Shown piece after piece: positions 54,402 to 64,000 of a stretch of DNA of 64,000 nucleotides (the stretch's first letter is position 1; each line of letters starts with the position of its first letter). The translations under genes and the position numbers were made by a program. Below the pieces are notes generated by a model. It saw only the letters and a program-made list of their open reading frames with translations, was not told where the DNA came from and made no database searches. The stretch comes from Meandrina meandrites (taxonomy: Eukaryota > Cnidaria > Anthozoa > Scleractinia > Meandrinidae), in the NCBI GenBank assembly GCA_963693305.1, contig OY855904.1, positions 14,964,496 to 15,028,495 on the forward strand, read 5' to 3'.

Positions 54402-55512
54402 TTAACAACCTAAACTACGAGAAACGGATAACAGAGAATCAAGTTTATCTTTGACATAGCCGTCCTTAGCGCTGTCAGATTTCCATCTGTCGTGACGCTT
54501 AAATAAGCGATCGCTGATACCGGCATTAGCAGCAGCAGATGCACCTCCAGCCCTAAGACTATGCAAGCCAAACATACTCTTAGGATAACCTAACTCAGCA
54601 AAAGCATGCAAAACAATCTCTCTAGTCCTAGTGTAGCTCATACCCTCAGAACGTAACTTATAAGAACAATTGGATTTTTGATAATACAGGGCACGGAAAA
54701 AGGGTAACGTAGAAGACAGTTGCAGACCAGCGGAGCAAACATATCTTTCCAGCAAATCAAAAGGACAGGATATAGAACCCGTCTTGGCTAATAAGACTCT
54801 GGAACCATCCCTGTACTGATCGGTCTTACTCTTGACTATAGTAATCTCGACAAAGGTGTTATCGCAAAATTTAACATCACAGCAACGCAAAGCAACTAAT
54901 TCATTAAAGCGGAGAAATGCAGCATAAGCGGTAACACAAATAGCAGCTAAACGCAAATCTGAAAGGCTGGCGGAAGGGCCTGCAAATTTGATACACAATT
55001 CGTTAATCATAACAGGAGTAACAGGCTCTTTTTTAGAAACGGGTTTTGCCAACTTCCTCTTCCCAGCTTCCAGAATATTTTTTAACTAAACTTGAATTAC
55101 AAGGGGTGGGAAACCCGTACAAATTGTGCGCCCAACTAATGCCGTAACAGGCAGACTCTAAAGCAGAAATTGAACAATTACTTTGGAGCAAAAATTCCAA
55201 ATATAAAGCAACTGAAATGTCATCTGATGGTAAAGGAGTAATCTCACGATGACAGGAAGCCCATTCTCTGAACATCTGAAAAGCCCTTGAATACCGCTCT
55301 GTGGTAGAAGAAGCTTTGGCCTCAACCGCACGGACAGGCAGGCATGATGCTAGTCTCCGAAGTTCGGGGTCAAGAAGACGACCAACTTTGTCTGCAAATG
55401 CATTTCCACCTTGTAAACAAAAAAAACAAAGGAAGAAAATAAACACATAAATACTCCAAAATGTGTGAAATGGCCGTGTGAAACGGCGGTGTGAATAGCT
55501 GCACACCAACAA
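54402..55512 (-). pseudogene. DIRS tyrosine recombinase, frameshifted
   Basis: The first part (frame to 55033) holds the SAM-like N-domain (SSTTERYSRAFQMFREWA, ISVALYLEFLLQ, YGISWAHNLYGFP). One extra base after SSLVKK (about 55074) moves the frame; the correct continuation ILEAGKRKLAKPV runs into the second frame (55052-54402). The catalytic core is otherwise complete: Arg in AFLRFNELVALR, His and Arg in GLHSLRAGG (54552-54563), RHDRW, and the nucleophile Tyr in KDGYVKD. The enzyme would join the cDNA circle to target DNA. An acceptor-like TTTGTTTACAAG precedes GGNAFADK, so the frame may be reached by splicing. This copy cannot make the full protein unless the shift is an assembly error. Confidence 0.82.
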
Positions 55513-55566
55513 AAGGCCAGTGCCTATATAGCATCATAGAAGGCCAGTGCCTTCTAGCCAAACCGA

Positions 55567-58071
55567 TCACAGAGCTCCATCGAGCAAGAGAAAAAGCACC
55601 GGTGTGCTAAAATTCTCCGATCCAAAAATAGCATTCTTATTGGACCCATGTAAGAACACATCTTTGCCGTTCTCAACGAAGAGGTAATCGATAACAAATA
55701 AATTAAAGGATCCTTGAGAATCTACCAGAAGAGGCCAAAAAGGTGCGGATGGCCAATAAGGAATGACTAATATACCTTTGCATTTGCAAAGGCAAACATG
55801 GCGAATGACTCTGGTCACCAGTGTGACAGGAGGGACTAACCAGCAAAACTCGCCAGCCCAGCTGAAAGCAAATGAATCCACGCCTAGGCAATACGGATTG
55901 TAAAATCGAGAATAGAACCTAGGAACTTTGCAATTTTTGGAACTAGCGAAACAATCAACTGAGCACTGTCCCCAGTAGGACGTAAGTGCGTAAAAATAGC
56001 AATCCTTAACTTTCCAGTCGTCGCAATCAACGATTTTGCTAAGATAATCCGCTTTATCGTTGAGGGAACGAGGAATCCATTCGACGTCTAAGTCGATATT
56101 ATAATCCCTGGTGACATAGAAAATATCCACAGATAATTTATGCAATTCTTCTTTCATGCTGCCCGAATCAACAATAATAGGGACTGCTTGATTATCAGTG
56201 AACCATTTAACAGAACTATAAGACAAACGTAGTGCGAAACTTTGGAGGGCAAAATAAACACAATGAAGTTCCCTCCAAGTGGAGCTTTGACTCATTTCCA
56301 GTGGGTCCCAGTTCTTGTGTGCAACTGGAAAATCATCCATAGATAAATAGGCGGCACAGCCCAGAGAGCTAGCGTCTGAATACGCAATCCGAGTAACTGG
56401 GCGAACATCCTCTGAAAGGGGCCTAGAATTAAGACGAAGTAAATTTTCCCGCCAGAAAATTAATTCCTTGCGAGATGGCAAATCCAAAATAACAGACGAC
56501 CCCCACCCTGCTCTGCAATCCAAGGCCCTGTGCAAGTTTTTGGTCATAAGCTTACAAAGATTACCAATAACAAGCATATTAGAAATAATACTGCCTGTGA
56601 CAGAAGCTAACTGCCTAGCGGGCATAGTGGTGTGGGAAAGTGCGTCATCTATTGATGTAAAGAGCCTGTCAATTTTGTCACTGGGGATCGAGAGCGATTT
56701 CTTCTTAAGATCCCAAAAATAACCCAACCATCTAAGGCACTGCACCGGGGACCAAACACTCTTAAGCATATTGGGAACAAACCCGGCACGAGACAAATCT
56801 GACTTAACGGCTAAGGCCTCCAAACGACAACACGCGAATGTTGGGCATACCCCCAAGCCATCATCTAAGTAAACGACTATCCTGTACGCCTGGCTGCGCC
56901 AATATTTAACTAGAGGCCTCATAACTTTAGTAAAGATATAAGGTCCAGTAGATAATCCAAATGGCAAAACAGTGAACTTAAAATATCTGGTTACCCCACT
57001 GAATGACCAAGAAAACCCCAGAAAGTCTTGGTCGGGAGGAAAGATATCAATATGGTGATATCCCGATTTAATGTCAAATGAATAGAACCAATTTTGGGAG
57101 TGGTCAATAAATGAATTGAGCATGGTTTTAGCGTCTTCAAACCTAATTGTGAATTTTTTAACAAAAGAATTAGGATACCTGAGGTCTAATATTAGCCTCT
57201 TCTTGCCGTTAGACTGAATGGAAACAGACAAAGGGTTAATTACTGAAGGTGGAGACGAGCATTCCACAACAGAACCAACAGCTAAAAGATCAGTAATTGC
57301 TTTGTGAACAAAATCCGCATGCTGCAAGGAAGACTTATTATTACCGAAGGTGGCAGGAGCAGGTGTAAAATAAAAAGGAATTTTGTAGCCTTCCAAAATG
57401 GTTTGGCGAATAAACCAAGAAGCGCCTATATACTCCCAGAAACTAATATTACGCCTTAATCTACCTTTAACGGCAATGTTCTGCACGTCCTCTTGATAAT
57501 CCGGACAAATTTCCGGGGAATCATGAAAATTAGGATCGCTAGTCGATTGGTAGAAAAAGTCAACTGGGTCACAATCGCCCAGAGAATTCACTGGAGATAC
57601 AGGTAAAGGATACTCATCTTGTCCCAATCGTTTTAAGGCAGCATCGTATTTGTCCCTGGACCCATCATCCGTTTGTTGGTTTGGTGCTCGTTGGGTTTCG
57701 AGTGAGGTTGTTGCGACTGGGACAAACTGAGGAATTTGCCCAATGTCCGCGTTGGCCGCAGCTGAAACATTTGTCAGCGGGAACTGGTTGTCTTGCACGA
57801 AAGGACTGATGGCGAAAGGGCTGTTGAAGATTGAAAGAATGCTGAGCAGGAGCAGCCGAGAAAGAAGTTTGGGTTTCCGTTGCTGACTCACGCTGCGGAG
57901 CTCTGGGACGGGCAGGTTGAAATTTTCTTTTCTTTTGACGAATCTTCGACAGCGCCCTCTTCTCGGCTGAACGGAGCTTTTTCTCGTCTTCCGAATCGTC
58001 GGCGAGTTCGTCGGACTCATACTCTTCAACAGCAGTCCAACCTGCGGGGCTCTTGTCGGCGAAACGCACAA
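55567..58071 (-). CDS. DIRS pol: reverse transcriptase, RNase H and conserved C-terminal region
   Basis: 834 open codons, no internal stop. RT: LILDLRYPNSF, FSFDIKSGYHHIDI, FTVLPFGLSTGPYIFTKVMR, and the catalytic box YLDDG at 56857-56871 (about residue 401). RNase H: RIAYSDASSLG (about residue 560), WRELHCVYFAL, KWFTDNQAV, LNDKADYLSK. The C-terminus (VDCFASSKNCKVPRFYSRFY ... YWPSAPFWPLL) is the conserved segment after RNase H in DIRS/Ngaro elements, sometimes linked to a methyltransferase-like domain. The frame overlaps gag by about 400 bases; the real start or frameshift site is not evident. Full length suggests recent activity. Confidence 0.88.
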   Translation of the reverse strand: MCVSPTRAPQVGLLLKSMSPTNSPTIRKTRKSSVQPRRGRCRRFVKRKENFNLPVPELRSVSQQRKPKLLSRLLLLSILSIFNSPFAISPFVQDNQFPLTNVSAAANADIGQIPQFVPVATTSLETQRAPNQQTDDGSRDKYDAALKRLGQDEYPLPVSPVNSLGDCDPVDFFYQSTSDPNFHDSPEICPDYQEDVQNIAVKGRLRRNISFWEYIGASWFIRQTILEGYKIPFYFTPAPATFGNNKSSLQHADFVHKAITDLLAVGSVVECSSPPSVINPLSVSIQSNGKKRLILDLRYPNSFVKKFTIRFEDAKTMLNSFIDHSQNWFYSFDIKSGYHHIDIFPPDQDFLGFSWSFSGVTRYFKFTVLPFGLSTGPYIFTKVMRPLVKYWRSQAYRIVVYLDDGLGVCPTFACCRLEALAVKSDLSRAGFVPNMLKSVWSPVQCLRWLGYFWDLKKKSLSIPSDKIDRLFTSIDDALSHTTMPARQLASVTGSIISNMLVIGNLCKLMTKNLHRALDCRAGWGSSVILDLPSRKELIFWRENLLRLNSRPLSEDVRPVTRIAYSDASSLGCAAYLSMDDFPVAHKNWDPLEMSQSSTWRELHCVYFALQSFALRLSYSSVKWFTDNQAVPIIVDSGSMKEELHKLSVDIFYVTRDYNIDLDVEWIPRSLNDKADYLSKIVDCDDWKVKDCYFYALTSYWGQCSVDCFASSKNCKVPRFYSRFYNPYCLGVDSFAFSWAGEFCWLVPPVTLVTRVIRHVCLCKCKGILVIPYWPSAPFWPLLVDSQGSFNLFVIDYLFVENGKDVFLHGSNKNAIFGSENFSTPVLFLLLDGAL

Positions 58072-58453
58072 GTTTGTTGCGCTTATCGATGAGCTTCTTT
58101 GCTTCTTCGAGATCGGAAGTTGCAGAAGAGACTTTCCCTGCGCGAAGGTTCTTAGAGGCCTTCTCGATTTGGTCGAGGACGTTGAGATTAAACTCGAACT
58201 GTACTCTGTTACCTTTATAATTAAAGGTATTCGAAGCTTTCGTCTCAGTTTTCAGCTTCTTTAGCTGGCTCTGTGTAATGTTGTCTTTCTCTTCAAGTTC
58301 GCGCTTGAAAGAAGTGAACTTCTGATCAAGCTTAGAGTCTAACAGTTGTGAAAATAACCGAAGGGTTTCGGCATTAGACAAGGAATCCTCATGTTCAAGA
58401 GGCGTAGTACTATGGGAATCACGAGGAATATCGTGCTGTTCGGAATCGGACAT
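57665..58453 (-). CDS. DIRS gag-like protein with zinc knuckle
   Basis: Start taken at ATG 58453 (MSDSEQHD), just inside A1, because the longer frame from 58498 would be encoded by the terminal repeat. About 262 aa: a coiled N-terminal part (LFSQLLDSKLDQKF), a charged middle, a basic stretch (SKIRQKKRKFQPARPRAP) and a CCHC-like knuckle, CFSCGQRGHWANSSVC, near the end. Expected to bind the element RNA in the particle. Confidence 0.8.
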   Translation of the reverse strand: MSDSEQHDIPRDSHSTTPLEHEDSLSNAETLRLFSQLLDSKLDQKFTSFKRELEEKDNITQSQLKKLKTETKASNTFNYKGNRVQFEFNLNVLDQIEKASKNLRAGKVSSATSDLEEAKKLIDKRNKLVRFADKSPAGWTAVEEYESDELADDSEDEKKLRSAEKRALSKIRQKKRKFQPARPRAPQRESATETQTSFSAAPAQHSFNLQQPFRHQSFRARQPVPADKCFSCGQRGHWANSSVCPSRNNLTRNPTSTKPTNG

Positions 58454-58456
58454 CAC

Positions 58457-58623
58457 TAAAAGCAAGTATAAAGAGATGCCTTCGAATGGTTTCTGCATAA
58501 CTTACAATCTCTTAAATAACCAAACGAATCCCACAGGATTAATAAACAACTAAATCATTAACACAATCTTATGAATACATTCCTACATACTTCAGTTACA
58601 TACCAAAACATTACAAAATACAT
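58457..58623 (-). repeat. DIRS split repeat A1
   Basis: 167-base partner of A2; outer 5' end of the element. Its inner edge lies four bases from the gag start codon. Confidence 0.9.
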
Positions 58624-60017
58624 ATCCTCTTTATTTGTTTGTGAAATGGGTTCAAAAACAACAACCACCATTTTATTTTGCCAAAAATAAATACAAATAT
58701 AATAGCATAAAATAAATGAACTAGAATAGGCAAAACGACTACTCGGAATAAAAAATAAACTAAATGAGCTGAGTAGATAAAAAAAATTTAAATTGCTATG
58801 ACTACTTGTATGAAAGTTATGCAAGGTTTTGCGAGCGGATACTTGTATACAACCTTATAAAATACTGTTCGTTGTAGTGTTTTAAAGGTAAATTTTTTTA
58901 TTAACAAGGCCGCTCTTCTGACTTTCTTGGGCTGCAGAACTATCTCAAAAGTCATTATGCCACTGAAAAAGTTGCATATGGTTTTTATCATCAAGGTTAA
59001 ACCTATTACAGGATTTTACCTTGATGATGAAAACCATATGCAGGTATTAAGTAAGATCCGATGACATTCTTTTTTGTAATGAACCAATGTAATTGTAATG
59101 TACGGATTAGAAGAATGTTATATTAGAAGAATGTATTTACTAAGTATTGCTAAACTGAAATACGTTTATAAGAAATTATTATTTTTGTTATGTCATGATT
59201 GTATCGTAACTGATATGTTGTATTTAGAATTGTAATCAAGATAAAAAATACTTTAGACTATTTCTGGTATATATGTACCGTATTGTATTTTGGTTTATGA
59301 AGCTGTAGGTAGATTAGCCACGTACATTTTTGTCAAAAATAATGAATAAAAACGGTCGCTTAATGAAAACCGGGCTCGAATAAACTGCAAGAGTCAAATA
59401 AACGCCGGATCCACCGGGCCAAGTTTGAAATGCTTTAAAAAATATACTTGGCAAAAAGGGGATCAAAGTAATCCCATTTCAGTTTAACTTGACTGTTTGT
59501 ACTAGTGTTTATTCGAGTTAATTACACTGTAATTGTACTGTAATACTTTCTACCTACTCTACTTGTCAAGTTCAGTGCAAAGAACGCTTGAAAGAATCAG
59601 ACCGAGGCGAATGAGTAAGGATCATAAATTTGCAGTATGAGGAAGAGAGTTGTGAGACAAACTCCGACTTGTCGAAAATACAAGACAAGACAAAGAACCT
59701 TTATTGATTTATACCGCTCAGGGTAGCCCCTTCAGATGCAAAAAGCTGTCTGTTATCAATGGGAGCCCTGAGCGCAACAATGTACTAAAACTATAGCATA
59801 CATATGCATTACGCTAACATTAATAATAATATACAGCGTTTTAGGTTTATAACTATGGGACATATTCCACGTACTGAGTGTTTGCCTGATGAAAGATTCA
59901 AGGGCACAGTGACTGCTACCAATGGAGGCGGGGAGTGGTGGCGATCTGACTTGTTTAATACTAATATTTAAAACTAAAACCAATGTTTCAAATCAGCATA
60001 CATATAATTGCTCCCTA
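58624..60017. other. Spacer right of the DIRS element
   Basis: A hairpin at 58972-59042 pairs TTGCATATGGTTTTTATCAT with its inverse around AAGGTTAAACC. No gene recognised. Confidence 0.5.
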
Positions 60018-60466
60018 CCTTATTATAGGAAATTAACGCTCGTATTAATTAAGGTATTGGAAATTAACGCGACTTAAATTAACGCGAAGTGAAGGAAAAA
60101 TTACTTTCCAATGAAGGAAATTAACGCGAAAGAGGTGCTAAAATTTCAAAATGAAGGAAATTAACCCGACCACACAAAGAAACGGAACTTGTAGGGACAA
60201 CAGGAACAAATTTATTGTAACATACTGTTAACAAGGTAACAAAATCCAAAACCCAAACGAATCTTGCTACTTCGAGCGTTGTTTTCAGCGCCAACGATAC
60301 CGGTGGATCTCCACCCTGATAAAACAATGCTACACAAATCCAAATTAACGCTCCACATAATTAATGGCGCGGAAATTAACGCTCACAAAAATTAACGCGA
60401 CTTAAATTAACGCGAATTTTCCAAATTCGCGTTAATTTCATGAAGCGTTAATTTCCTATAATAAGG
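60018..60466. mobile_element. MITE with TIR CCTTATTATAGGAAATTAAC and TA target
   Basis: CCTTATTATAGGAAATTAAC plus GC at 60018 and its inverse ending 60466 are flanked by TA. The interior repeats AAATTAACGCGACTTAAATT and related TTAACGCG words many times. Tc1/mariner-type by target site; no transposase. Confidence 0.82.
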
Positions 60467-61786
60467 TAAATTCAAACTGACAGAGAGCTGACTTTGGCTA
60501 TTTACATAGCATGGCCGAACAGTTGAAGATAGAATTCAGCTAGTTGCATTACGTGGCGAGCCACTCTGGTGGCGAGCTGTAATCCACAACACAAGCAAGA
60601 TTTCGAATGAAACGAGTAGCATAACGAAATTTGGCTATTCTGCTTCCTTGAGAATGTCAGTGATTGATGTTTTAATCTCATTGGTCACTTTCTGCATCAC
60701 AATGAGAAAGTAATTTTAAATGGCCAAAAGAAATGTTTTTGGTGCGATGTTGAGCATTCCTGGAAGTGTACAATACTTATCACCTGGAAAAAAACTTCAA
60801 TTCCAAATATACCGATAAACGCTTCATATCACCTCAAGTTGGATATGTTCAGTTTAGTTTCGATACCAAAACATGCAATAAATGCTTCAGTTTGAATTGG
60901 AAAGAAGTTACCATTCTTCTGCCCTCTCTCCTGAGTTACGAGCTATTCAGTTTGGTTTTAGTCCCGCACTGATACGGAAGTCACTGAAAATATTTTATGA
61001 ATATATTTTATTGCCTTGGAGACATTTCCGCCTGTTCTGAATGATCAGTCTGTTAAACAAAATAGTTTATTTTGAAATCGCGGACTACATAAGGTAAGAA
61101 AATCAATGATTCTACACCTAATGAATTTTAAAGCTGACGTTCGAGTTAAGTGGAACTTTGATTTATGAAATTTCCAAATCTATATGAGGGCTTCAAATGC
61201 CTCGCTTCTAGACAGGAGGAGGAACAACCGGTGCTTTTGTAGCTCGGGAGTAATGTCGAGTAAGTTAGCCCAAATTGTTGATCGCTGCTTTGGTATTGAA
61301 ATCTAGATATAATGTAAGTTGGAAAGTATTGTTTCCTCTATCGATTAGACATGCCAATGAGTTCTTGCCAGCGTTAATACGTTATAATCGGCCTTGAAAC
61401 AGACTAGTGGATTTTTCACTGTTGTAAGAACACTCGGAATCACGGGTTTCTTTATCTTGACGTGAAACGAGTAGCGTGCCATTCAGCCCACATCAAGCAC
61501 AATGGCCACTATTAAAATCAATTAACTTTATAGGCCATGCTTTTTTACATCGACTGCATCAAGCGCAGTTGTTTCGTGACGGCATTGTGCACAATTTGCT
61601 TAATAAGCCCATTTTGAAAATGAGCTACTAGATTTCTTTTCATGCGGAAACGAAACGAAACTTGCTCCATCATCATCTGTATTTGAGCCAAGAATCGATG
61701 GCTTACGAGGCTTTATACTCAAGTAACTCCAGTCAATTTAATACATATTTTACGGACAGCCGTAGCTTATAATGTCGGACCTGTTT
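60467..61786. other. Spacer before the second duplication copy
   Basis: No gene or clear repeat recognised. Confidence 0.4.
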
Positions 61787-61818
61787 AATTGATATATCAC
61801 ACTTCATTCCTTCTACAG

Positions 61819-62445
61819 AGAGAGCATTTGAAAGTTCCCCTACCTTCACAACCACAGGTCAACACTTTTCTGACTAATAAGAACAGCCCGGAAAACAGCA
61901 TGAAGTTGAAAGAGGAAATCGCCCCCTCACTGAAAGAAGTGGCTGCAAGAAATTGCGACACAAGAAACACATCGTCTCGTCATGTCTTTGATGTCACAGA
62001 ACAGCATGAACAAAGGTTAAACGACCTTGAAAACAGGGTTGCTCAACATGATTTACTTTTAAGGGAAAACTCTTTTCTTAGGGAAGATATTTGCCACCTT
62101 ACTGATGCAGTGCGTGATGTCTCAAACAAAGTCGACCACATTCAACGCATTCTAGAATGTCAGAGGAGGGACTATGATACTTTGCTGGAAAACTTGAACG
62201 CTTTGCAAATTGAGCAGATCAACCTTCAAACCCGGTTTAATCGCTTACTGGAATCTCCCCTCCCACACGGACAACTTGCAAGGTTGAATAGGAGTATGGA
62301 AACTATCCAGGACAAAATCGAGCGACTTGAGCGGCATTCACGGTCACATGGAGGCATGCTGACTAATGTGGCTGATTCAGTCACTGCCTTGGCCGACACA
62401 CTGAGACATGTAAGGGTACTTCCAGTGGATATACAACGTGTATAA
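61819..62445 (+). CDS. Second copy of the TRAF gene B coiled-coil exon
   Basis: Acceptor CTTCTACAG, phase 0, 208 codons and TAA. Starts REHLKVPLPSQPQ where copy 1 has KEKVPLPLQRQ. The frame is intact, with ten amino-acid changes and three silent ones counted by eye from the NKNSPENS block onward. No RING or finger exons lie between 52.1 and 61.8 kb, so it is an orphan exon, an alternative last exon of gene B, or the end of another gene copy whose 5' part was lost. Confidence 0.7.
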   Translation, partial: REHLKVPLPSQPQVNTFLTNKNSPENSMKLKEEIAPSLKEVAARNCDTRNTSSRHVFDVTEQHEQRLNDLENRVAQHDLLLRENSFLREDICHLTDAVRDVSNKVDHIQRILECQRRDYDTLLENLNALQIEQINLQTRFNRLLESPLPHGQLARLNRSMETIQDKIERLERHSRSHGGMLTNVADSVTALADTLRHVRVLPVDIQRV

Positions 62446-62813
62446 CAGTTAACTTGTGTCAAAGCTACTGATGCTACCGATACGCGTAGACCATGAATAC
62501 AAAAAGCGTATGACAGTTGGCTTTGATGACTGATTCAGATCACTTAGCTTGCGACCGACAAGCAAAAAGATGAACGCACTCTAGCCTAATACCCAGTCGT
62601 TTCCTTCCCACTAACTCATGACGTTACGATTGTGACCGCTGACGTCACTGACACGTGATTTACCCGTGCCGAGACTACCTCCAGGAGGTAGATCTATATC
62701 ACTTTCGTTTTTAGGGGCCTGTTAGAATGGCAGCGAGTTTACTCAAGTTGCTACAAACCTGAACAAAAGTCCTTAGGACACTGGAATAGTGCCTAGTATT
62801 TCGAGTTGAGATG

Positions 62814-63643
62814 TACTATTTCCAAAACGAGAGCGAGTGTTTCATCGGGGTATCCAAACACCGAGAAACAAATGAAAGCACGAGGCAGTAGGCCGAGTGC
62901 TTTTATTGTTGCGAGGTGTTTGGATACCCCGGTGATGCACGAGCTCGAGTTTTGGAAATAACTTCTCAAATGCAACAAAAGGAAATTATGCAGTGACATG
63001 TTTTGTCAAATGAAACAATAAGAAATTATGCAGTGTCAAATTTTTGCCCTTTTCTGTAAGAACACGATTGCATGCATGATTCATTAGCGTCCCAGCCATG
63101 AGCGAGGAAGGAGCGGCGTGGTTTAGGAACCGAAAGTGGTTTACAAGGAAGAAAATTAAGTCCAGAAAGCCGTATTCCCCGTCAACAAGGTATAAAAACG
63201 TTTTTAAACAATGGCGAAGAACTCGAGTGGAGAAAAATTTCCATTCTTTCAGGAGGCCCGTTTAGAGATAACAATTTGCATTCGAGTTTCGAAGCGTTCG
63301 GCTCTCTGAATTGTTGGCAAAGCAAGAACGAAGTGTTATATCCACCAAAAACAATTTATGTAATAGTATTTAGTATCCGACGCTATCTGTAGTTAAGGAA
63401 TTGTTGTTAGCACTATTTCGGATTTCATGAGTTGTTTTGTTAAAAAATTTGAAGGATACTACGGACCAATAAATATTCATTGATTTTGTGCAAGTTGTCG
63501 ATGTGCATAATTTAGTAGTATATACCACTCTCACTGGAGATTGGTATACTGTTTTTCATTGGGTATCCAAATGCATGCACGTGATGTGGTATACATCTCG
63601 TGATTGGAAGTTAACTTAACGAATTATTAATGAGTTTGAAAAG
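62814..63643 (+). mobile_element. Hairpin-bearing insert in duplication copy 2
   Basis: Copy 1 reads GAGTTGAGATGGGCTTTT; here the insert lies between GAGTTGAGATG and GGCTTTC, with no target duplication visible. A long hairpin at 62817-62971 (TATTTCCAAAAC ... GGGGTATCCAAACACC ... its inverse) opens the insert. A 55-codon frame from ATG 63098 reads SEEGAAWFRNRKWF ... YSPSTRYKNVFKQWRRTRVE, then stops at 63263. Confidence 0.7.
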
Positions 63644-63898
63644 GGCTTTCTAAGGTAGCTTGTCAGTGGTATTTAAAACATAACAAAGAATAGAAAGCAT
63701 GGTAAATTGTATATTGGTTTGTAAGAGCAAGTAGTTTAGTTGATGAGCTATTGATTGACCCGCTATTGATGGCCCGTAGCCAGTTCGCAGACGTCTTTCA
63801 AGGGTTATCGTTACAAATTAACAACTACTATCACTACGTTAGAAGTAGATTGGTTGCCAGGTTTTATGTTTGTGAGATCTATAGAAGCTCAGCTGCCA

Positions 63899-64000
63899 GT
63901 GACAGCTATAATACATTCGGTAGGTTGTGTCAATATGTTCGATATTGAATGTTAGAAAAAACCACACGTTTCCAGGGTTCTCCCTTTAAAGCAACTGACA
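63899..64000. other. End of window within duplicated flank
   Basis: About 87 bases unique to copy 2, then the shared AAAGCAACTGACA at the edge. Confidence 0.5.

Larger units (their letters stand above)
53902..58623 (-). mobile_element. PAT-like DIRS retrotransposon with split direct repeats
   Basis: A 4.7-kb unit on the minus strand in the order A1 (58623-58457), gag, pol, tyrosine recombinase, B1 (54356-54257), A2 (54256-54090), an 88-base spacer, B2 (54001-53902). A1/A2 (167 bases) and B1/B2 (100 bases) are nearly identical direct pairs. This A1-ORFs-B1-A2-B2 plan defines the PAT/Ngaro branch of tyrosine-recombinase retrotransposons, which copy through a circle and insert without target duplication. 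B1 and A2 touch exactly, as a circle junction would. The coding part is intact except for a frameshift in the recombinase. Confidence 0.9.
61787..63898 (+). repeat. Segmental duplication, copy 2
   Basis: Second copy of 51463-53051, about 10.3 kb away in the same orientation. It contains an 830-base insert (62814-63643) absent from copy 1 and lacks the 52527-52842 insert. After 63898 it holds about 87 bases not in copy 1, then rejoins at AAAGCAACTGACA near the window end. Confidence 0.9.

Overview
The window is nuclear DNA of an animal, most likely a stony coral or a related anthozoan. It has small phase-conserved exons with GT-AG introns, TRAF-family genes of the type expanded in cnidarians, a degraded HECT-like gene and a DDE-integrase-core gene of kinds common in cnidarian genomes, and a dense mix of DIRS, Penelope, LINE, SINE and MITE sequence. 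The species call is inference.

Layout. 1-2.5 kb: 3' part of a HECT-type ubiquitin-ligase-like gene (+) broken by a frameshift and an in-frame stop. 3.35-4.5 kb: an integrase-core gene (-) broken by a stop, a frameshift and a deletion. 5.7-7.7 kb: three TIR or foldback elements. 8.3-34.5 kb: a TRAF-type gene (+), recognised from a RING-tail exon, two zinc-finger exons and a last exon with a heptad-repeat coiled coil plus a TRAF-C/MATH domain. Its introns are packed with repeats, including an interstitial telomere-like tract, a LINE 3' end, a Penelope RT relic, SINEs and many MITEs. 34.5-42.5 kb: MITEs, three SINE copies or fragments, and a hairpin-ended element carrying a Crypton-type (DUF3504-like) protein relic. 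42.6-52.1 kb: a complete seven-exon TRAF-like gene (+, 436 aa, RING, zinc fingers, coiled coil) without a MATH domain. 53.9-58.6 kb: a nearly intact PAT-like DIRS retrotransposon (-) with split direct repeats, gag, RT/RNase H and a frameshifted tyrosine recombinase. 61.8-62.4 kb: a second copy of the last exon of the MATH-less TRAF gene, inside a segmental duplication running to the window end.

How the parts fit. The two TRAF genes lie in tandem on the same strand and share intron phases, which points to gene duplication; such proteins normally couple surface or cytosolic sensors to ubiquitin signalling. The paired arms of the segmental duplication act as natural empty sites and date two insertions. 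Both inserts appear to lack a target-site duplication, and both carry hairpins and short reading frames reminiscent of Crypton-type proteins. I found no confirmed undescribed system. The best leads are this hairpin-ended element family, the MATH-less TRAF with a duplicated last exon, a 94-codon candidate exon with a SINE-derived acceptor, and the shared LINE/SINE 3' tail.
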